A stretch of 64,000 bases of DNA from Mactromeris polynyma. Lineage: Eukaryota; Mollusca; Bivalvia; Venerida; Mactridae. A program made the position numbers and the translations under genes. The notes under the pieces are model-generated. The model saw only the letters and a program-made list of their open reading frames with translations, did no database searches and was not told the DNA's origin. Position 1 is the stretch's first letter; each line of letters opens with the position of its first letter. Shown in pieces: positions 21,256 through 34,248 of this stretch. The stretch covers positions 20,385,553 through 20,449,552 of the forward strand of contig JASFXZ010000009.1 in assembly GCA_032209605.1 (NCBI GenBank). The letters are read 5' to 3'.

Positions 21256-24200
21256 TCTGAAGACACGAACATACGATCTCGTTACATTTGCTCTGGGCAA
21301 ACATTACGACTTTGTCAAGAACTAAAATCATTATCGTTTCGAAATTGCGTCGTTATTTGGTGGAGTAGTTTTCTGTCATTTATGAACATTACGTTACATC
21401 CCTAATATAAAATGTCATTATAGTGAAACAGACAGAAATAAATTGAAAGCCGAATAATATTTTATGATTAGTTACAAGTCAGGTTTCATAATAAGTATGT
21501 TTTGTTACACATATGGCAGCTACGATAAAGAAATAAAACATATGTGTCATACAGTCTGGTTTGTGTAAAAGATACGGTATAAATGACAACATAAAAACAT
21601 AAAGGCTTTAAAGTACTGGGCGTCTGATACTTATCAATTATGTGTCCATGTTAGGTTATTGAATTAACACATTATGGAAACTTTTCAAAACAATCAATTT
21701 CCGAGGAAATGACAGTATTTCATAGTCTAAAACATCATTAATAAGAACCATTGTCATGTATAACCGTTTAAATCAATATTCTCTACTCATATTACTAACA
21801 GACAAAACTTGTACAAAACATCCGCTAGTTAAAAACCTGGAAGTCCTAAATAATCGTGTTTAATCATATGATTAGAAATACTTGGATAATACGTCGTTCT
21901 CCAAAAGGTGCATCGGTGCAATACAGACAGGCGCGTTGCTTCCTGTACGCAAAAAATCCCGTTGTGTACACATGCTTATAAAAAAATTAGAAAAATGTGC
22001 TATAATGCAATAACCAACAGTTGAGCATTTGTTAATTGTCTGCATATATAACGCTTCAAAACTTATTGTATTGCTTTTGAAAATGTTACCAGAATACACC
22101 AGCAACATTCTAGAAAACGGGATTTTTTCGGGTTATTCTGCCCTTAGACCATCTATACTGTTTGCGTACAAATTCTATCAGCTCTGGCTTGGCCATGAAA
22201 TACATTACTTCTATAGTACCATAGGGACTGCAAATGAGAAATTTTAACATAAAACAGTATTTATGTCATTTAACACGAAATTTTCCAGCGGAGGTTCGTT
22301 TAGCGTGTTTGTGTCACTTCTCTGTGTTGTGGCTATTGTCATGACGTCATGTAATTATTTCTCCCACCAAAAGACAATACAACAATCTAATGTAGTCAAA
22401 CACGTTTCCGGAATAAAGTGTAGAAAGTTCGATTATGCGAATAATTTACGTGTCTGGAACAAATAATTGGAGATAATTACATAATATTATCGTCAATTGA
22501 CTGGATTTAACATCCCGTCACGAACTATACTGGTCAGGAGAACTATTCCGCCATTTCGTTCTGCGAGGATCTTTTCTACAGTATCCAATAGCTATATTCA
22601 TTTGAATCCTAAATGTTTGCTGTTACTGCGATCTAATTTATCAAAAGATTGTATCAAGTAGATCTGTAGAAACGATGTGAAATAATACTAGGGAGTTAGC
22701 AATCAGGTAAAGATAAACAATATTGGCAGACAATATATTCATCTGAGGATTCCTGCTGACATACCTACATGCCCATGCGGAGAAAACAATAGTTTACAAT
22801 AATCTACATCGGCACCTCAGTGTATAATTATAAACGATATATTGTAGCGAATACTGTCACCAGAAGGTGGAAACTCCTTTTGGAGACTCAGGAGCTGATG
22901 TTTCAAGGTTGTTCAACTGATTACTTGTTTGCTGCGACTTACGCTACAATTAAAATCAATTTAATCCTCGAGTACCTCTTTTTTTCGTCTAGATATTTTG
23001 CATTTCGAAGCGGCAACTCTATTCTCACCTTAATTAGCGATAAAGTTTGAATCCGTGCTTCTATTATTTCATTATTTTTTATGAGTTTGTTGTCGATCGG
23101 TAAACGCGGAAATACAATATGACCGGAAGGACATATTCGACACCTGCTACACAGGGGCATATAAACGACTTAAGTCGTCCATACTTACTTCATGAGAACT
23201 TCATGTAAGTGTAGGAAAGATTTTGTTTTTCAAGAGAGACTGACCCGGAAAAGTGGCACTGTATTATCCTTGTCGCGATAATCAACATTTACGGCAGATC
23301 AACCTGTGTTTCCTGCAAACTCTAACCTTGTAGAATGTTTAAATCATACTTAACTTCATCAGATGGTTACATAATGTGCTGGGTTGTACACAATATTGAG
23401 AGTTACTCAGGGGGGGGGGGGAGTTGGAGTGGGCCTATATCCCCTAACGCTCACATTTCATTGCAATTTTCGAGTTTTTAAGAGTCATTATTTCATTCTA
23501 ACGTTTATTCACGAGAGTAAATTAGTATGGCACACTACGCGCCTGCAAACTTGACAAAATGTTATCAGCATCTGTAACATTAAGAAGTGTTAAGCTATAT
23601 CTGCCAATCAAACGTGTTTTACACCAAGTACTGCACTGCATGAAATCTCGTGAATGCCTGTATATTCATGATTTTTGTGGCTTATGAGGGTATTTTAAGA
23701 ACCATTTACCATTTATTTATAGCATATCGACATACCAATACGTATTTTCTCTTTCAATATTCTGGAAACAATGACAATTTAGGTAAACGTGGTTATTTTT
23801 TATATAGTTCATTGAACTCATCCTCTTAGAAAACCGAATAAAACTCGGCAAAGTCTCGTTTTAATCGGTTATAGAAGACGAGTTTAATACAACACGAATG
23901 TAAGATTCTATTTATGATGTAACAGTAGAAACGGCAGGTTATCGTAAAATATCACTTTGACCTCCTATATGCAAGCAAACTATGGCGTGTGTAGTCTTTG
24001 GTAAACAAAAGCCGATTATTTCATAGTTGCAAGGGTAAACATGTAATGGTTTTATTAAGCCAGAGTAGGACTTTTGCAAATGTTTATTGATAACGATACC
24101 TCTCAGTACGTGTACGTCGTAATGCGGAACAAAAACATATTACCGAAACTAGCAAATTCTCGTCATGATTGCATTTTTGTATCACGTCCACTCAATTTCA

Positions 24201-24748
24201 CGGATCGATTGTATAATCAGCCAGGTCTACGATCTAACACGGCCTTTCCGAGACAGAAAACCGTATCTGTACGACGAAATCGTCTCAGAGCTATATAGAA
24301 AGCTTTCAACATGTCAATAACCGCTAAGAATGTCTTAGACAATTTACACAGGCATCAATATCCCAATATCTCAGTCGAGACGTCGTATATCTGCACTCAA
24401 TCTGACTGAGGGTAAGATTTATTTTCCTGATTTATGTATTTCCTTTCTCACAACACTATGACTGTTAGTAACAATGAATCAACATACGGGAAAATGCACC
24501 TTAGGTTTTTTTCACTTTCATCCTTAAAAAATGACAGAAATATAACAAATGTACTATGTACCTAAACACATAATTCAACAACATTCTCAATTATAGACAG
24601 TCTGTCATTTGCAATCATTTGATTAGAGTTAATAATTGACAATCTACTGCACCAGAAATACTTGGCATTTGTTCGTCGCACATAAATGCCAATTTTCTTA
24701 GATTCACAAGTGATTTTGGGAATCGATGTATGTTTGTAAAGTTTTTAT

Positions 24749-24933
24749 TTTGATTCTCCTAGTTATTCATTACGGTAAGCCAGGCCATTCCTTGCGCCTC
24801 TGTTCCGTAACGTATGTACCCTTTAACCTAATCAAATGCCTTATGTTTTATGGATTGTCGTTTTCCCGGAGGTCTGTGTGGGGAGGCACTGTCTTTTACA
24901 TGTGGCGTTCCATGTAGCAACTAATTATCTCTC
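24749..24933 (+). mobile_element. 402-bp dispersed repeat, 5'-truncated insertion with 7-bp target duplication
   Basis: TTTTTAT stands on both sides (24742-24748 and 24934-24940). Copy 2 has the uninterrupted site TTTGTAT at 43678-43684. The insert starts in the middle of the family consensus (tttgattctcctag) and runs to its 3' end (gcaactaattatctctc). A clean 5' truncation with a short target duplication is the hallmark of target-primed reverse transcription. Confidence 0.85.
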
Positions 24934-26885
24934 TTTTTATGACGCCGAGACATACGCTTAAATAACCATGTTCCATAATCTCAATCAGTGTGAAGTTGGC
25001 AATAAAAGAAATCACAACGGTAGCAGTATCATTGCTCTTTCTGATGACAGTCCTGACATTTACACGACTATAATCTGCAGTCCATTAGCACCAACACGGA
25101 TATCATCAAAAAGCAGCAGCCTTGAGCATTGTCATTGTAACAAAGACATGGCAAAAACAATCACCTAGGTTTTACTACTGTAAGAAATCACACTCCAATC
25201 TTTATTTTGTCATGCCAACGTTTGGAACTAGAAATTTACAAATAATTACGTTCATACACAATTAGTTGAATGTTACTTTCCGTATCACTAGCGCACAATG
25301 AACAATTCGGAATGCAAAATTGTCATAAAATACTCTTTGTAGGTTTGTCAACGTGTGATATAAAGCAACTACCAAAACATGCAATAAATCGTTTGTAACG
25401 GGGTAGATTCTATAATGAGTATGTTATACTAAGAATACCAACGTTTTTCGTTCCCTTTACGGTAATTTACGATATGATAACTTTATTTAATGATATAGAC
25501 AATCTGGTTTCCCAAGTTCATGATGGTAGAAGCTTATTGAAATGCGTTGTAAATCAGTAACTTCTGGCGCTTTCAACTACTCCACACGACAAAATAAACA
25601 AACAGTTAGTAGTGTTGAAATTATTTCATGTATATTGTGTAAGATTCGCCTCGGATAATAGTATTTCCTTAATGTTGACAATATGTACTATCACACTGGA
25701 AGCCATCTGATATTTATATACATATATTAACATCGCCAATACAAACAACATGACACCATAAGTTCGGAGAATTCATTTATTTGAGAAGTGACAAAAATAC
25801 TAAAATCCGCAACAGAAAGCTTGTATTAAGTCTGTATCAAGATTGCTGGCATTTGAGTTAATAGGTGTTTATGTACAGTCCCACAATAATTTTTCGATGA
25901 ATTGTTTTAGAATTAACTACATATTCTAGTTTGGCTGTAATTCACGTCAGCTGATATTTATCATTTCACTTTTTAAAATCAATTTCCTAAATAGTCATTT
26001 CAATACTTTCTAATTACGAACAAATATGATCTAACACTTGACTACGGGTTCGTGTGGACATTGTGCAGAGTTTAAATACGATGCAAAAACACATAATAAA
26101 ACACTTCAAGAGCCAATAACAGAAATCCTCTATTATAGCAGAGAACTTGGAGAAAGTTTATTTCAAAGCGCAAAGTCTGCTAGGCATTTCCTTCATTATC
26201 TGCATTCCAGTGACTGGAATGTTTGTAAATCGCAGCATGTTAATTACATGTATCGTCACCAAAATTACGAACAAATTAGCGTCTTTAAACAATCATATTA
26301 CCATCTCTGCGAAAACATTTCAGTAATTGCCTCAGAAAAAAATACTTATATCAATTTGCTACAGCTCACTTTTCTGTCAGGGTCAATCAAGTAATTTGCA
26401 TACAGAAAATAAAGATGGTTCTACAGAGAACGTGAAATATATGCGTAATAACATCATAAGATCCTGGTCGGGAACATTGGTGATATTTTCATGCTATAAG
26501 TTACAGTACCTACATACCAAATTTATACCAAAATCATGCTATACATTACAAGAGTAATTAAGCAGAAATGCTTCTTCAATTTCAAGTTACGGTGACCTAG
26601 ACAAAGGCGGTCGATATTAACTGTAAAATCCCAGCTAACTGTCAATACAAGCTTACAGATCACCTTTTGCTAGAATGGTCATTTTAAACTTAATATCTTA
26701 TTGGAAGGAAACTGTAATTTCTATTTTAGTAACATTGACCACAACGGTCCTTAATACAATCACAACACTTCACTTATTGAAATCAGCCTTTATACCAAGT
26801 ATCATATGACTAAGTCATAGAGTTAATCAGTAGAACGCATTGTACCACTTTGATAAAAGTAACCTTGACAAACCATTGTTTAAAA

Positions 26886-27066
26886 TACATAAGACAGTGC
26901 CTCTCCACACAGACCTCCGGGAAACAACAATCCATACAACATAAGGCATTTGAGGAAGCTCAAGGGTACATACGTAAGAGAACAGGGGCGTAAGGAATGG
27001 CTTGGTCGACCATAATGGATAACTAGAATCAAAGAGGAAAAGCAGGGGGTTAATGAATGGAAGGGT
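26886..27066 (-). mobile_element. 402-bp dispersed repeat, internal fragment
   Basis: The minus strand carries the family landmarks in order, from 'acagtgcctctccacacaga' through 'ggtcgaccataatggataac' to 'agggggttaatgaatggaag'. The 3' terminal about 35 bp are missing. It lies at the left edge of the copy-1-only segment. Confidence 0.75.
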
Positions 27067-27861
27067 CTATACTTTAAAAAATATTTTACGGTCGTTACTG
27101 CGGACAGTTTCTTCATAAATTGGAAGTGTCTTTCAAACATTTTCTGGCCTTGTTGTTTGCTAAGATAGAACCTTAGTGCACGACTATTTTTAAAGACGTG
27201 ATACTTGAAAACTATGCATCACAGCATCATTTCAAAACGTGTTTCATAAATAATAATAACATATATTCTTGGGTAAAATTTAGAATTTTGCTTTTTGTGC
27301 TCTTTGGTCATTTTTTTCTGCGCTCTCACCTATATCATGCATGCAAGCATAAAACCGTGGCATTGTAGATTTCGAGGTAAAATGTAAAAACAAACACAGC
27401 AGAAACATGCGGATGTGTGGCACTACCAAATGTGGAATGGTCATGAACATAAAATGTTTAGTGCATAACTATATTAAGACTACTACCAAACTTAAGAGCA
27501 ACGTGTTACAAGTGTAAACATGCTAACGGTCAAATACATCATACAAACAGTAAATTATCAGTAGCAGCATACTTCCGCAGGGCATTTCAACAAAATACAT
27601 GGTCTTCGGTCTAATGTGGTTGAAGTCTTAACAGGCGATTCAGCAAATACGGAGCGGGTATGAAAAACTGAGGGATGTATGATTGTACAGTAACAAACTA
27701 ATAGCAATAGTTCATTTAATGACCTTAAATATATATATGTACGAGTATACATTTTCTTAGTCAAGAAAAAGCAACCGCGAATTTACGATCTTAACTTTTG
27801 TAATTTACATAGTGTACAACATTTAAAGAGTGCTCAGTAATGAACTGTGGGGAGACATTAT

Positions 27862-28150
27862 GTCTCCCTTGGCCGAGTGGTTGAGGCATCCAATTTGGGA
27901 ACGGGAGGTCGAAGGTTCGAATCCCGGCAGGGGTCCGTTCTGATATGGCCGGTTGGTGAGCCGCCAGCTAGTTAAATAATGGTTTCCGTGTGCCTACCTG
28001 CCTGGTGCCTGGCATTAAAAGGATAGGAATCGGGAAGTGAATGTGCTCAGAAAGTAGGTGTCTCATAAGTCAAATTGGCTGGCCCTTTAAATAGGGGTGA
28101 CACTATAATAAATAAACACTTTACTTTACTTTTATTATTATTAAAATAAA
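27862..28150 (+). mobile_element. tRNA-derived SINE, complete
   Basis: The tRNA-like head (27862-27936) has an A box TGGCCGAGTGG (27870-27880) and a perfect B box GGTTCGAATCC (27914-27924), spaced as in a tRNA with a long variable arm (Leu/Ser type). It is followed by a 200-bp tRNA-unrelated body and a tail of CTTTA and TTA repeats. The acceptor stem pairs poorly and the body follows at once, so it is a SINE and not a tRNA gene. The pol III promoter looks intact, so it may be transcribable. Confidence 0.85.
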
Positions 28151-28183
28151 GTCATGTTTGAGAAACACGAAATATCGGTCAAT

Positions 28184-28212
28184 GGCGCTACCGGGAATCG
28201 AACCCAGGCATT
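28184..28212 (-). mobile_element. tRNA-like 3' half (B box), minus strand
   Basis: Read on the minus strand, 'cctgggttcgattcccggta' plus 'gcgcca' forms a T-arm with a 5-bp stem and a B box GGTTCGATTCC, followed by an acceptor-like end. The 5' half of a tRNA is not visible. It is a SINE or tRNA remnant just after the SINE at 27862. Confidence 0.55.
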
Positions 28213-28926
28213 GTTTGGCACTACTTTACGTTTGCATTACAGTTTCCTAATTCCAAATGTTATTGAAACATACTTCCTCCACCACAGATAAATTGCAACA
28301 ATACGTCAATTAAATTTCAAATTAATGAGTCTGTTCAGTTGATCATTAAAATAAAGAAACTAAATCATAATAAATCTTCTCCAATAATGGGAGATTTTCT
28401 CATCAAATAAGATGTATGATGTTGTAAATAACTCAGCAAAATATAACGACTAGTCAGTCTGTTCGAAGACTTATCAGCTTTAAAACGCCTTACCGTATCT
28501 GCATTTGCTTTATCTGTTGTTCTGAAATGTGTCAATAAACAAGATGTGGCGTGTGCGTTTTATTGGGCAATATGTTTATACTGTTCATAGTAATAAACTG
28601 TGAATTCTGCGGAGTTTATGATCGGACAATAACAAAAACATGACGTAATATTCATAAAATAGTGATAGAATATTTCTATCAGACTATATTAACTGTTGAT
28701 AAAACAACTTTTATTGTTCATGCAATCGATAAGTTTGAGCACATATCTGAACAATATGCAACGGTTAACTAAAATTATTGAACAAGCAACTTTGACTAAG
28801 AGACGTAATTGAACATGCTTTAATGGATATACAGTCGTGTTTTGTAGTTTTCATAACACAATTATTAAATTTTATCTCAAACAAATAAACATAAGCAGGA
28901 CCAAATAATGATAATCTCTTCAAATA

Positions 28927-29226
28927 GAATACACGCTCGAGATGTCGGAAACAGAACAATAACACTACATGGTTGATCAAACAAAAGAATACACGCTCGA
29001 GAGGTCGGAAACAGAATAATAACAATACATGGTTGATCAAACAATAGAATACACGCTCGAGATGTCGGAAACAGATCAATAACAATACATGGTTGATCAA
29101 ACACTAGAATACACGCTCGAGATGTCGGAAACAGAACAATAACACTACATGGTTGATCAAACAATGGAATACACGCTCGAGATGTCGGAAACAGAACAAT
29201 AACAATACATGGTTCATCAAACATTG
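28927..29226. repeat. 60-bp minisatellite, 5 units
   Basis: 'acacgctcgagatgtcggaa' occurs at 28931, 28991, 29051, 29111 and 29171, exactly 60 bases apart, with few substitutions. Because 60 is a multiple of three, two overlapping repetitive minus-strand frames (111 and 125 codons) arise from it. I regard them as by-products. It lies in the copy-1-only segment of the old duplication. Confidence 0.95.
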
Positions 29227-29723
29227 ACGAAGTCATGTTTCGACAAAGACACAAATACTTGTCCAGTACATATCAGTATCTGTTAGATATTTATTACATG
29301 GTAAATGTGAGATTACATGTTATATGTTGTTGCAATAAAGTCAGCCAAATTATTTGACATTTTCGACTAAAGCCTATTTTGTTGAGCGCAAAAGTAAAGA
29401 CATATTGCAATGCAGAGGAGGCGAGTTACAGTGATGTACAGCTGAAGTAAATCACTAATGGATGCTAGTAACGTTTTAGTAGTATTATATTTAGCCAGTT
29501 AGTGAGCATCAGGTCAGATCCTGGGAGGTAACTATTTTGTCTCGTAAGCCCGAGCTGTTTATGTACTATGTTACTCGTATAAATAGTTGGATAAGGGTGT
29601 TACGATACGCGTAAAACGTAACAATATATATTACATTGTACTAAATTAGCACCTTTTTGCAGTATGTATCACACTATATTGTTTCATTAACATGAGGTAT
29701 AACATATTGTCTTACTGAAACAC

Positions 29724-30022
29724 GTTTTTGGCATAGCAGTACTAACATGGTTTTGCTAATTGGATATTGAGTAAATTAATCAAATCTAACGCTAACCACA
29801 AAACCAACGTCTCTTCGACCGAACAAGGTACGTATTCTCTCTCTTGGATTGGATTGGTTAAGCTTTCGATAAAGGATACGTTGCCTTACCGAAATCCTAT
29901 GAATTTCGATGAATTTACCAAAATCCATTTTGGATCTGGAGTGACCATCAATCGTAACATCTCGGATTTTTTTTATGTTGCACAACAAATATTATCCTTC
30001 GAATTGGGACGACCATGCTTGT
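29724..30022 (+). mobile_element. Second dispersed repeat (family B)
   Basis: Shares with 35392-35645 and 56258-56830 the ordered landmarks 'agtactaac', 'aatcaaatct', 'cttcgaccgaac', 'ggattggttaa', 'tttggatctgga', 'cgtaacatct', 'tatgttgcaca' and 'gaccat'. An 'accaatc' near the start and 'gattggtt' in the middle are complementary and could pair. A 100-codon frame runs through it, but the relatives do not keep that frame. Confidence 0.65.
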
Positions 30023-30715
30023 TCATGATATTTCTTGTTTCAACTTATCAAATATTTCGAAAAAAATGAGCTAAAACTAAATAGTTTTTATTTTCATTCT
30101 ATTCTAGGCTTGAGTAGGATTTCAATGACTATAAAGTTCCATATCGTAAGACTGAATACGCTCATTGCGTATCACGGTTCGGTGCAGTAAGGTCTCTATA
30201 TCGCAATATATGGATTTACCAGTATGTCGTGACAGCCCTGCAGTTGGTGTCTGGTTGTGTTGTAAAATGATTGTAACCTAATACCAGCTTAATCTGCTAA
30301 GGCACAATTCGTTTTCTGATTTGTATAATGTACTTAAATGCGATGAAAGTTTAAGCAAGCATTGATTGCTTCTGCCTTTAGTCGTTCAATGCTGCCACGA
30401 AATTGTACATTCTTTGCAGAAATCTGTGTCTCTGTCTGCCTGGCTGTCTACCTGACATATTTTATATAATCCATATAACTAGTATCCATGGAGCTCCACC
30501 GGCTTAAACCTTGGAAAATTTAATATTCATTGCTCCAGGAACTTCATTCTATGTTAATGTAACAAACTCGCAAGGATAGAAGCGGCTTTAAAATACAAAA
30601 CAATCACGGCGGCAGATTTATTAAACGTCTTGTCCCGTTAGTGTCTAGCAGTATTCATGTTCCCTGGAAATTCGGTTTTTCTTATACGACCTTTTGAAAT
30701 GTTACATTATGCATA

Positions 30716-30835
30716 AAAATGAAGTCGAGCAAAATGAAAAACCACCCGCAAAGCACAAGGAGGCGTTTTGCACGGACGGTTGAAAGGACGGACAGGGATA
30801 ACTTCTTTGAACGGCGGGGGGTTCAAACCTAATGT
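30716..30835 (+). repeat. Dispersed 'gaagtcgagca' motif with GGACGG tail
   Basis: 'gaagtcgagcaaaatgaaaa' followed by 'acccgcaaagcacaaggagg' resembles 3419-3480, and the first 18 bases also occur at 842-859. It is followed by 'ggacggacaggg.ataactt.ctttga', which also ends the degenerate repeat at 47155. It marks the left resumption of homology between the old duplicates. Confidence 0.4.
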
Positions 30836-31570
30836 TAATACCTGTTTATAATCAAAACGATTAATTAGAACGTCCTGTCAAAATCCTTACTTTCTATTCT
30901 AGATGTCTACTTTCAGTTTAGAAACATGTCAATATAAGCTCACAGAAGATCTTTGTGTGAAATAAATGCAATTTGTGTGGTTTGAGACTAAAATGTAGCC
31001 ATCTGGGAAGTGAACAAATAATGTAAAGGATTGGGAAAACATTTAAGTTACATTAATCAGACATACATTTAGAAGTAACCAAGAACAGTTTTATTGTTAT
31101 ACGTTGCTCTGAATACAGTGTCCTAAAGCTATAGCGTAAATTACGCACTTAATCGGTAATAGAGAATAAATAGCTGGACATAATGCAATGCTTAGCTGTA
31201 TCGCTCAATACACTGTCCGTTGTTCACAGGCAAAATAAAGCATGTGTTGAGCACCGTTTCGTCAGTTTACATAACATAAACGCGTAATGCTGTTTGCGCG
31301 GGGGAACCCGTTAGTGTAGGGGCACTATTATGAACCTATTTTAGTTTAGTGACTTTAACATTTGCATTCAGCGTTTGTAAGATATATCCCCACGGAATTT
31401 ATTTTCTAACAGCATTAACATTGTTCACAAAGCATGCAGGAAGCCATCATTTACGGCTGACACATTTGTTTGAAGTACAATTGAAGGTAAATGTGTAGCT
31501 GGCGGGTCACATTCGCGCAATTTTGCGCAAGAAAGATCTAGACAGAAGGAAGAAGACACACACGGGAAGG

Positions 31571-31886
31571 CCAACAAATACAACAACAAGCAAACCAAAT
31601 AACACAACGAGCTACAAATAGGAACACGGGACTACACGACAAATCAACCATATAATGTAGGCAATAAAACGCCAACAAATACAACAACAAGCAAACAAAA
31701 TAACACAACGAGCTACAAATAGGAACACGGGACTACACGACAAATCAACCATATAATGTAGGCAATAAAACGCCAACAAATAAAACAACAAGCAAACCAA
31801 ATAACACAACGAGCTACAAATAGGAACACAGGACTACACGACAAATCAACCATATAATTTAGGCAATAAAACGCCAACAAAACAAC
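31571..31886. repeat. 101-bp minisatellite, about 3 units
   Basis: 'aacacaacgagctacaaata' lies at 31601, 31702 and 31803, a period of 101 bases. In the old duplicate this monomer is present once (48509-48585), next to an array of a different 74-bp monomer. Confidence 0.9.
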
Positions 31887-32967
31887 GACTGTATTCATTT
31901 ATCATACTTTCTATCGTTAATGGCGCGCATGAATTCTCTGTATATAAAGATTAATTATGATATGGGTCCAATTGTACTGTCTGATTTGATGTTTAAGTAC
32001 AAACTTGTTCTGCAGTAATAGTGTGCTGTTCCTTCCAATAAGCATTAATAGTGTCTGTTTTTGTGCAATCCTATTGGAAAGCCATAACCTATCTGTAGTC
32101 GCAAATAACATATTTACGGACTAGACATTCATCTTAATTCAATGAATACAACTCACGATAGAGCAATGGTCCAACTGTATTTATATCATGGATTCAGGAT
32201 ATGAATAAAATCATAAATATTTGAAAATAGATAACATAAACTAAAATGTTTGAACATTTTTCTCGTGTGACCTGACATACAGACACTGTTATTAGACAGT
32301 TGCAAATACCAGATAAATACAATCAATCTCATTAAGTGCTCTGAGATGTAAACCATTTATTTAACTTTGACAGAGACTATGAAACTACAGACTCATATAT
32401 CAAAATGACATAATTCTGAATAAGCACAGGCTAAAAAGAACAATAACCGAAATCAAATGAAGTACTTCTGAAACATAATTATACAGGCAAACATTTTTTG
32501 GATACGGACCTAAAATTGGTGTATCTACGTTTGTACAAGAAGTGTGACAAGTTACTAAGAAAAAATGGCAAAGACATAGAAATTAGAACGCAGCATAATT
32601 ATCCTCTCTTTCCCTTAGGCATACAATGTGCTTCGAAACAAATTAAACTAAACATTTCCCCTGAAATGCATTTGTTTAATCAAGCAGTAGCACCAGGTAA
32701 ATTAATTAGCTCAACAAATTGAATAAATAATTCAGCTAGTGGTTATACTAGTAGATTTACTTACACGCATGTTTGTAGATATACTGCAAATTTAAAAAAG
32801 TGTTCAGAAAGGTCTATACAAGAGCACCATAAGGAACCGTGCCGCTTGCCTGAATACATACAACGGGGAGTTCATGAATAATCGTTTAAACAATTGCTTA
32901 AGAGACCCATGTGTGCGGTGCAGCTAATCCATTTGAATCAACTTTAAGAAAACGAGTTTTTTTCTGC

Positions 32968-33352
32968 TGACAGTACAAAGGCTGTAAATCGATGTGCGGT
33001 TATTAGCTCTATTTATGATAATATATTTATGTTAATTTCTTTTTTCCCTATATGTAATTATTTTATTTGATATGATATTCACGTTCTTTTCTCCCAAACT
33101 TCGGCCTACTAGAACTGAATTTCTTGACTTGTTTCGTGATGTGTTTCATCCTGTAAACTTTCCACCCTTGTCGTCCCCCTAAATCGCTCATAGTTATTTT
33201 TATGGTCGACCACACCATTCCTTGTTCACCTATTCCCATTACCCTTGCACCTCCTCAGTGCCTAGTGTTTTGTAGACTGTTGTTATGTCGGGGATGTGTG
33301 TGTGGAGGCCTTGTCTTGTGTAAGTGGTGTTCCCTGTAACAACTTAATCTCA
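32968..33352 (+). mobile_element. 402-bp dispersed repeat, near full length (old copy 1)
   Basis: Starts 'gacagtacaaaggctgtaaa' and ends 'gtaacaacttaatctc'. Its partner in copy 2 is at 49674-50041, so this insertion predates the old duplication. A second copy of the 3' tail (atgtatgtggtgttccctgt ... ctctctt) follows at 33435-33482, suggesting a local duplication of about 130 bp. Confidence 0.85.
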
Positions 33353-34248
33353 ATGCATATGAAACAACAATTGGCATTTACGCACCAACAGAGATAGATT
33401 TGTTCAGACGGAGATCATGTTTTCTTAAGTGTTTTGCTGCTCATGTATGTGGTGTTCCCTGTAACAACTTAATCTCTCTTGAAACGGGATAGATGACATA
33501 TTACCCGCATATGGTCATAGCTCGCCCTGAAATTTTGGTTCAGATAGGCTAAGACATTATGTGATGTTAGTTGTATTTCTCACGTTCCATAAGGCATCTA
33601 TCCACTTATATGTTCTACCAAATAATGTATTCGACGCATAAAGCAAGTCATTTGCCATGGAAGGAACAAGCACGTCAATAGACAGTCTGAAACAACAACA
33701 CGTACTAATATTTAAACATCTTGAAACATGAGGAGTATTATTGTTGCTTGAAATATGATTATCAACAGTTTGCGTCTATGCCAATATAGTTATGAACGTA
33801 TACTGAAAATAGATGCATATCAGCTTGACGATTTTCTTTTTCTTTCAGATAAGTAATTCGTACAGCCAGGAATCTATTTGATCCATGTCACTGGTAGCAA
33901 TATCATTTCAAGCGTCTATGTAGCAAGGCAAGTTTATTAATGTTTCAATATGAGCAAATTTTATATTTCAATATTGAAAAGGTGACTACTATATGACGCA
34001 AATTTACAGTACATATAAACATATTTATAGTTGCTGCTCTGGTTGGGTTAAATTGGTGGCAAAACCTTTCTACAGGCGTATGAAAGAAAACTAGGTATAA
34101 TTATTGAAAAAGCTGTTGCTCAAGACTGCACTGCTTTGGAGTGGTTGAACTGTATGTATATTGCAAAACACATAATGTCTTTAAAGGAAGATTTCCCATC
34201 AAACTATGCTGGGTAATTATATTGAGAGAAAATGGCATGTTAAAATGC

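Larger units (their letters stand above)
18718..23609. other. Single-copy AT-rich stretch between the two duplications, no gene seen
   Basis: No protein-like frame. It holds one arm of the hairpin element (18810-18865), a TIR element (19750-20124), a minus-strand fragment of the 402-bp repeat (21131-21255) and a run of 12 G near 23410. The rest shows nothing I can name. Confidence 0.5.

Noticed and set aside
23409..23422. Run of 12 G as a regulatory or G-quadruplex element
   Set aside because: A lone homopolymer without partner G-runs; may also be of uncertain length from sequencing.
24074..24298. Pair of similar frames at 24074 and 43029
   Set aside because: The first about 50 residues align, but differences include many residue changes and then unequal gaps that break the frame. 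This is consistent with drifting non-coding duplicates.
26038..26394. 118-codon frame in old copy 1
   Set aside because: The counterpart near 44547 in copy 2 has a stop within the first ten codons and several length changes. Composition is not protein-like.
27862..27936. tRNA gene (Leu/Ser-like)
   Set aside because: The acceptor stem pairs poorly, and a 200-bp body with a SINE-type tail follows directly. It is a SINE head.
28765..29254. 111- and 125-codon minus-strand frames with 20-residue repeats
   Set aside because: By-product of the 60-bp tandem array in two frames. No start context, splice signal or protein family match.
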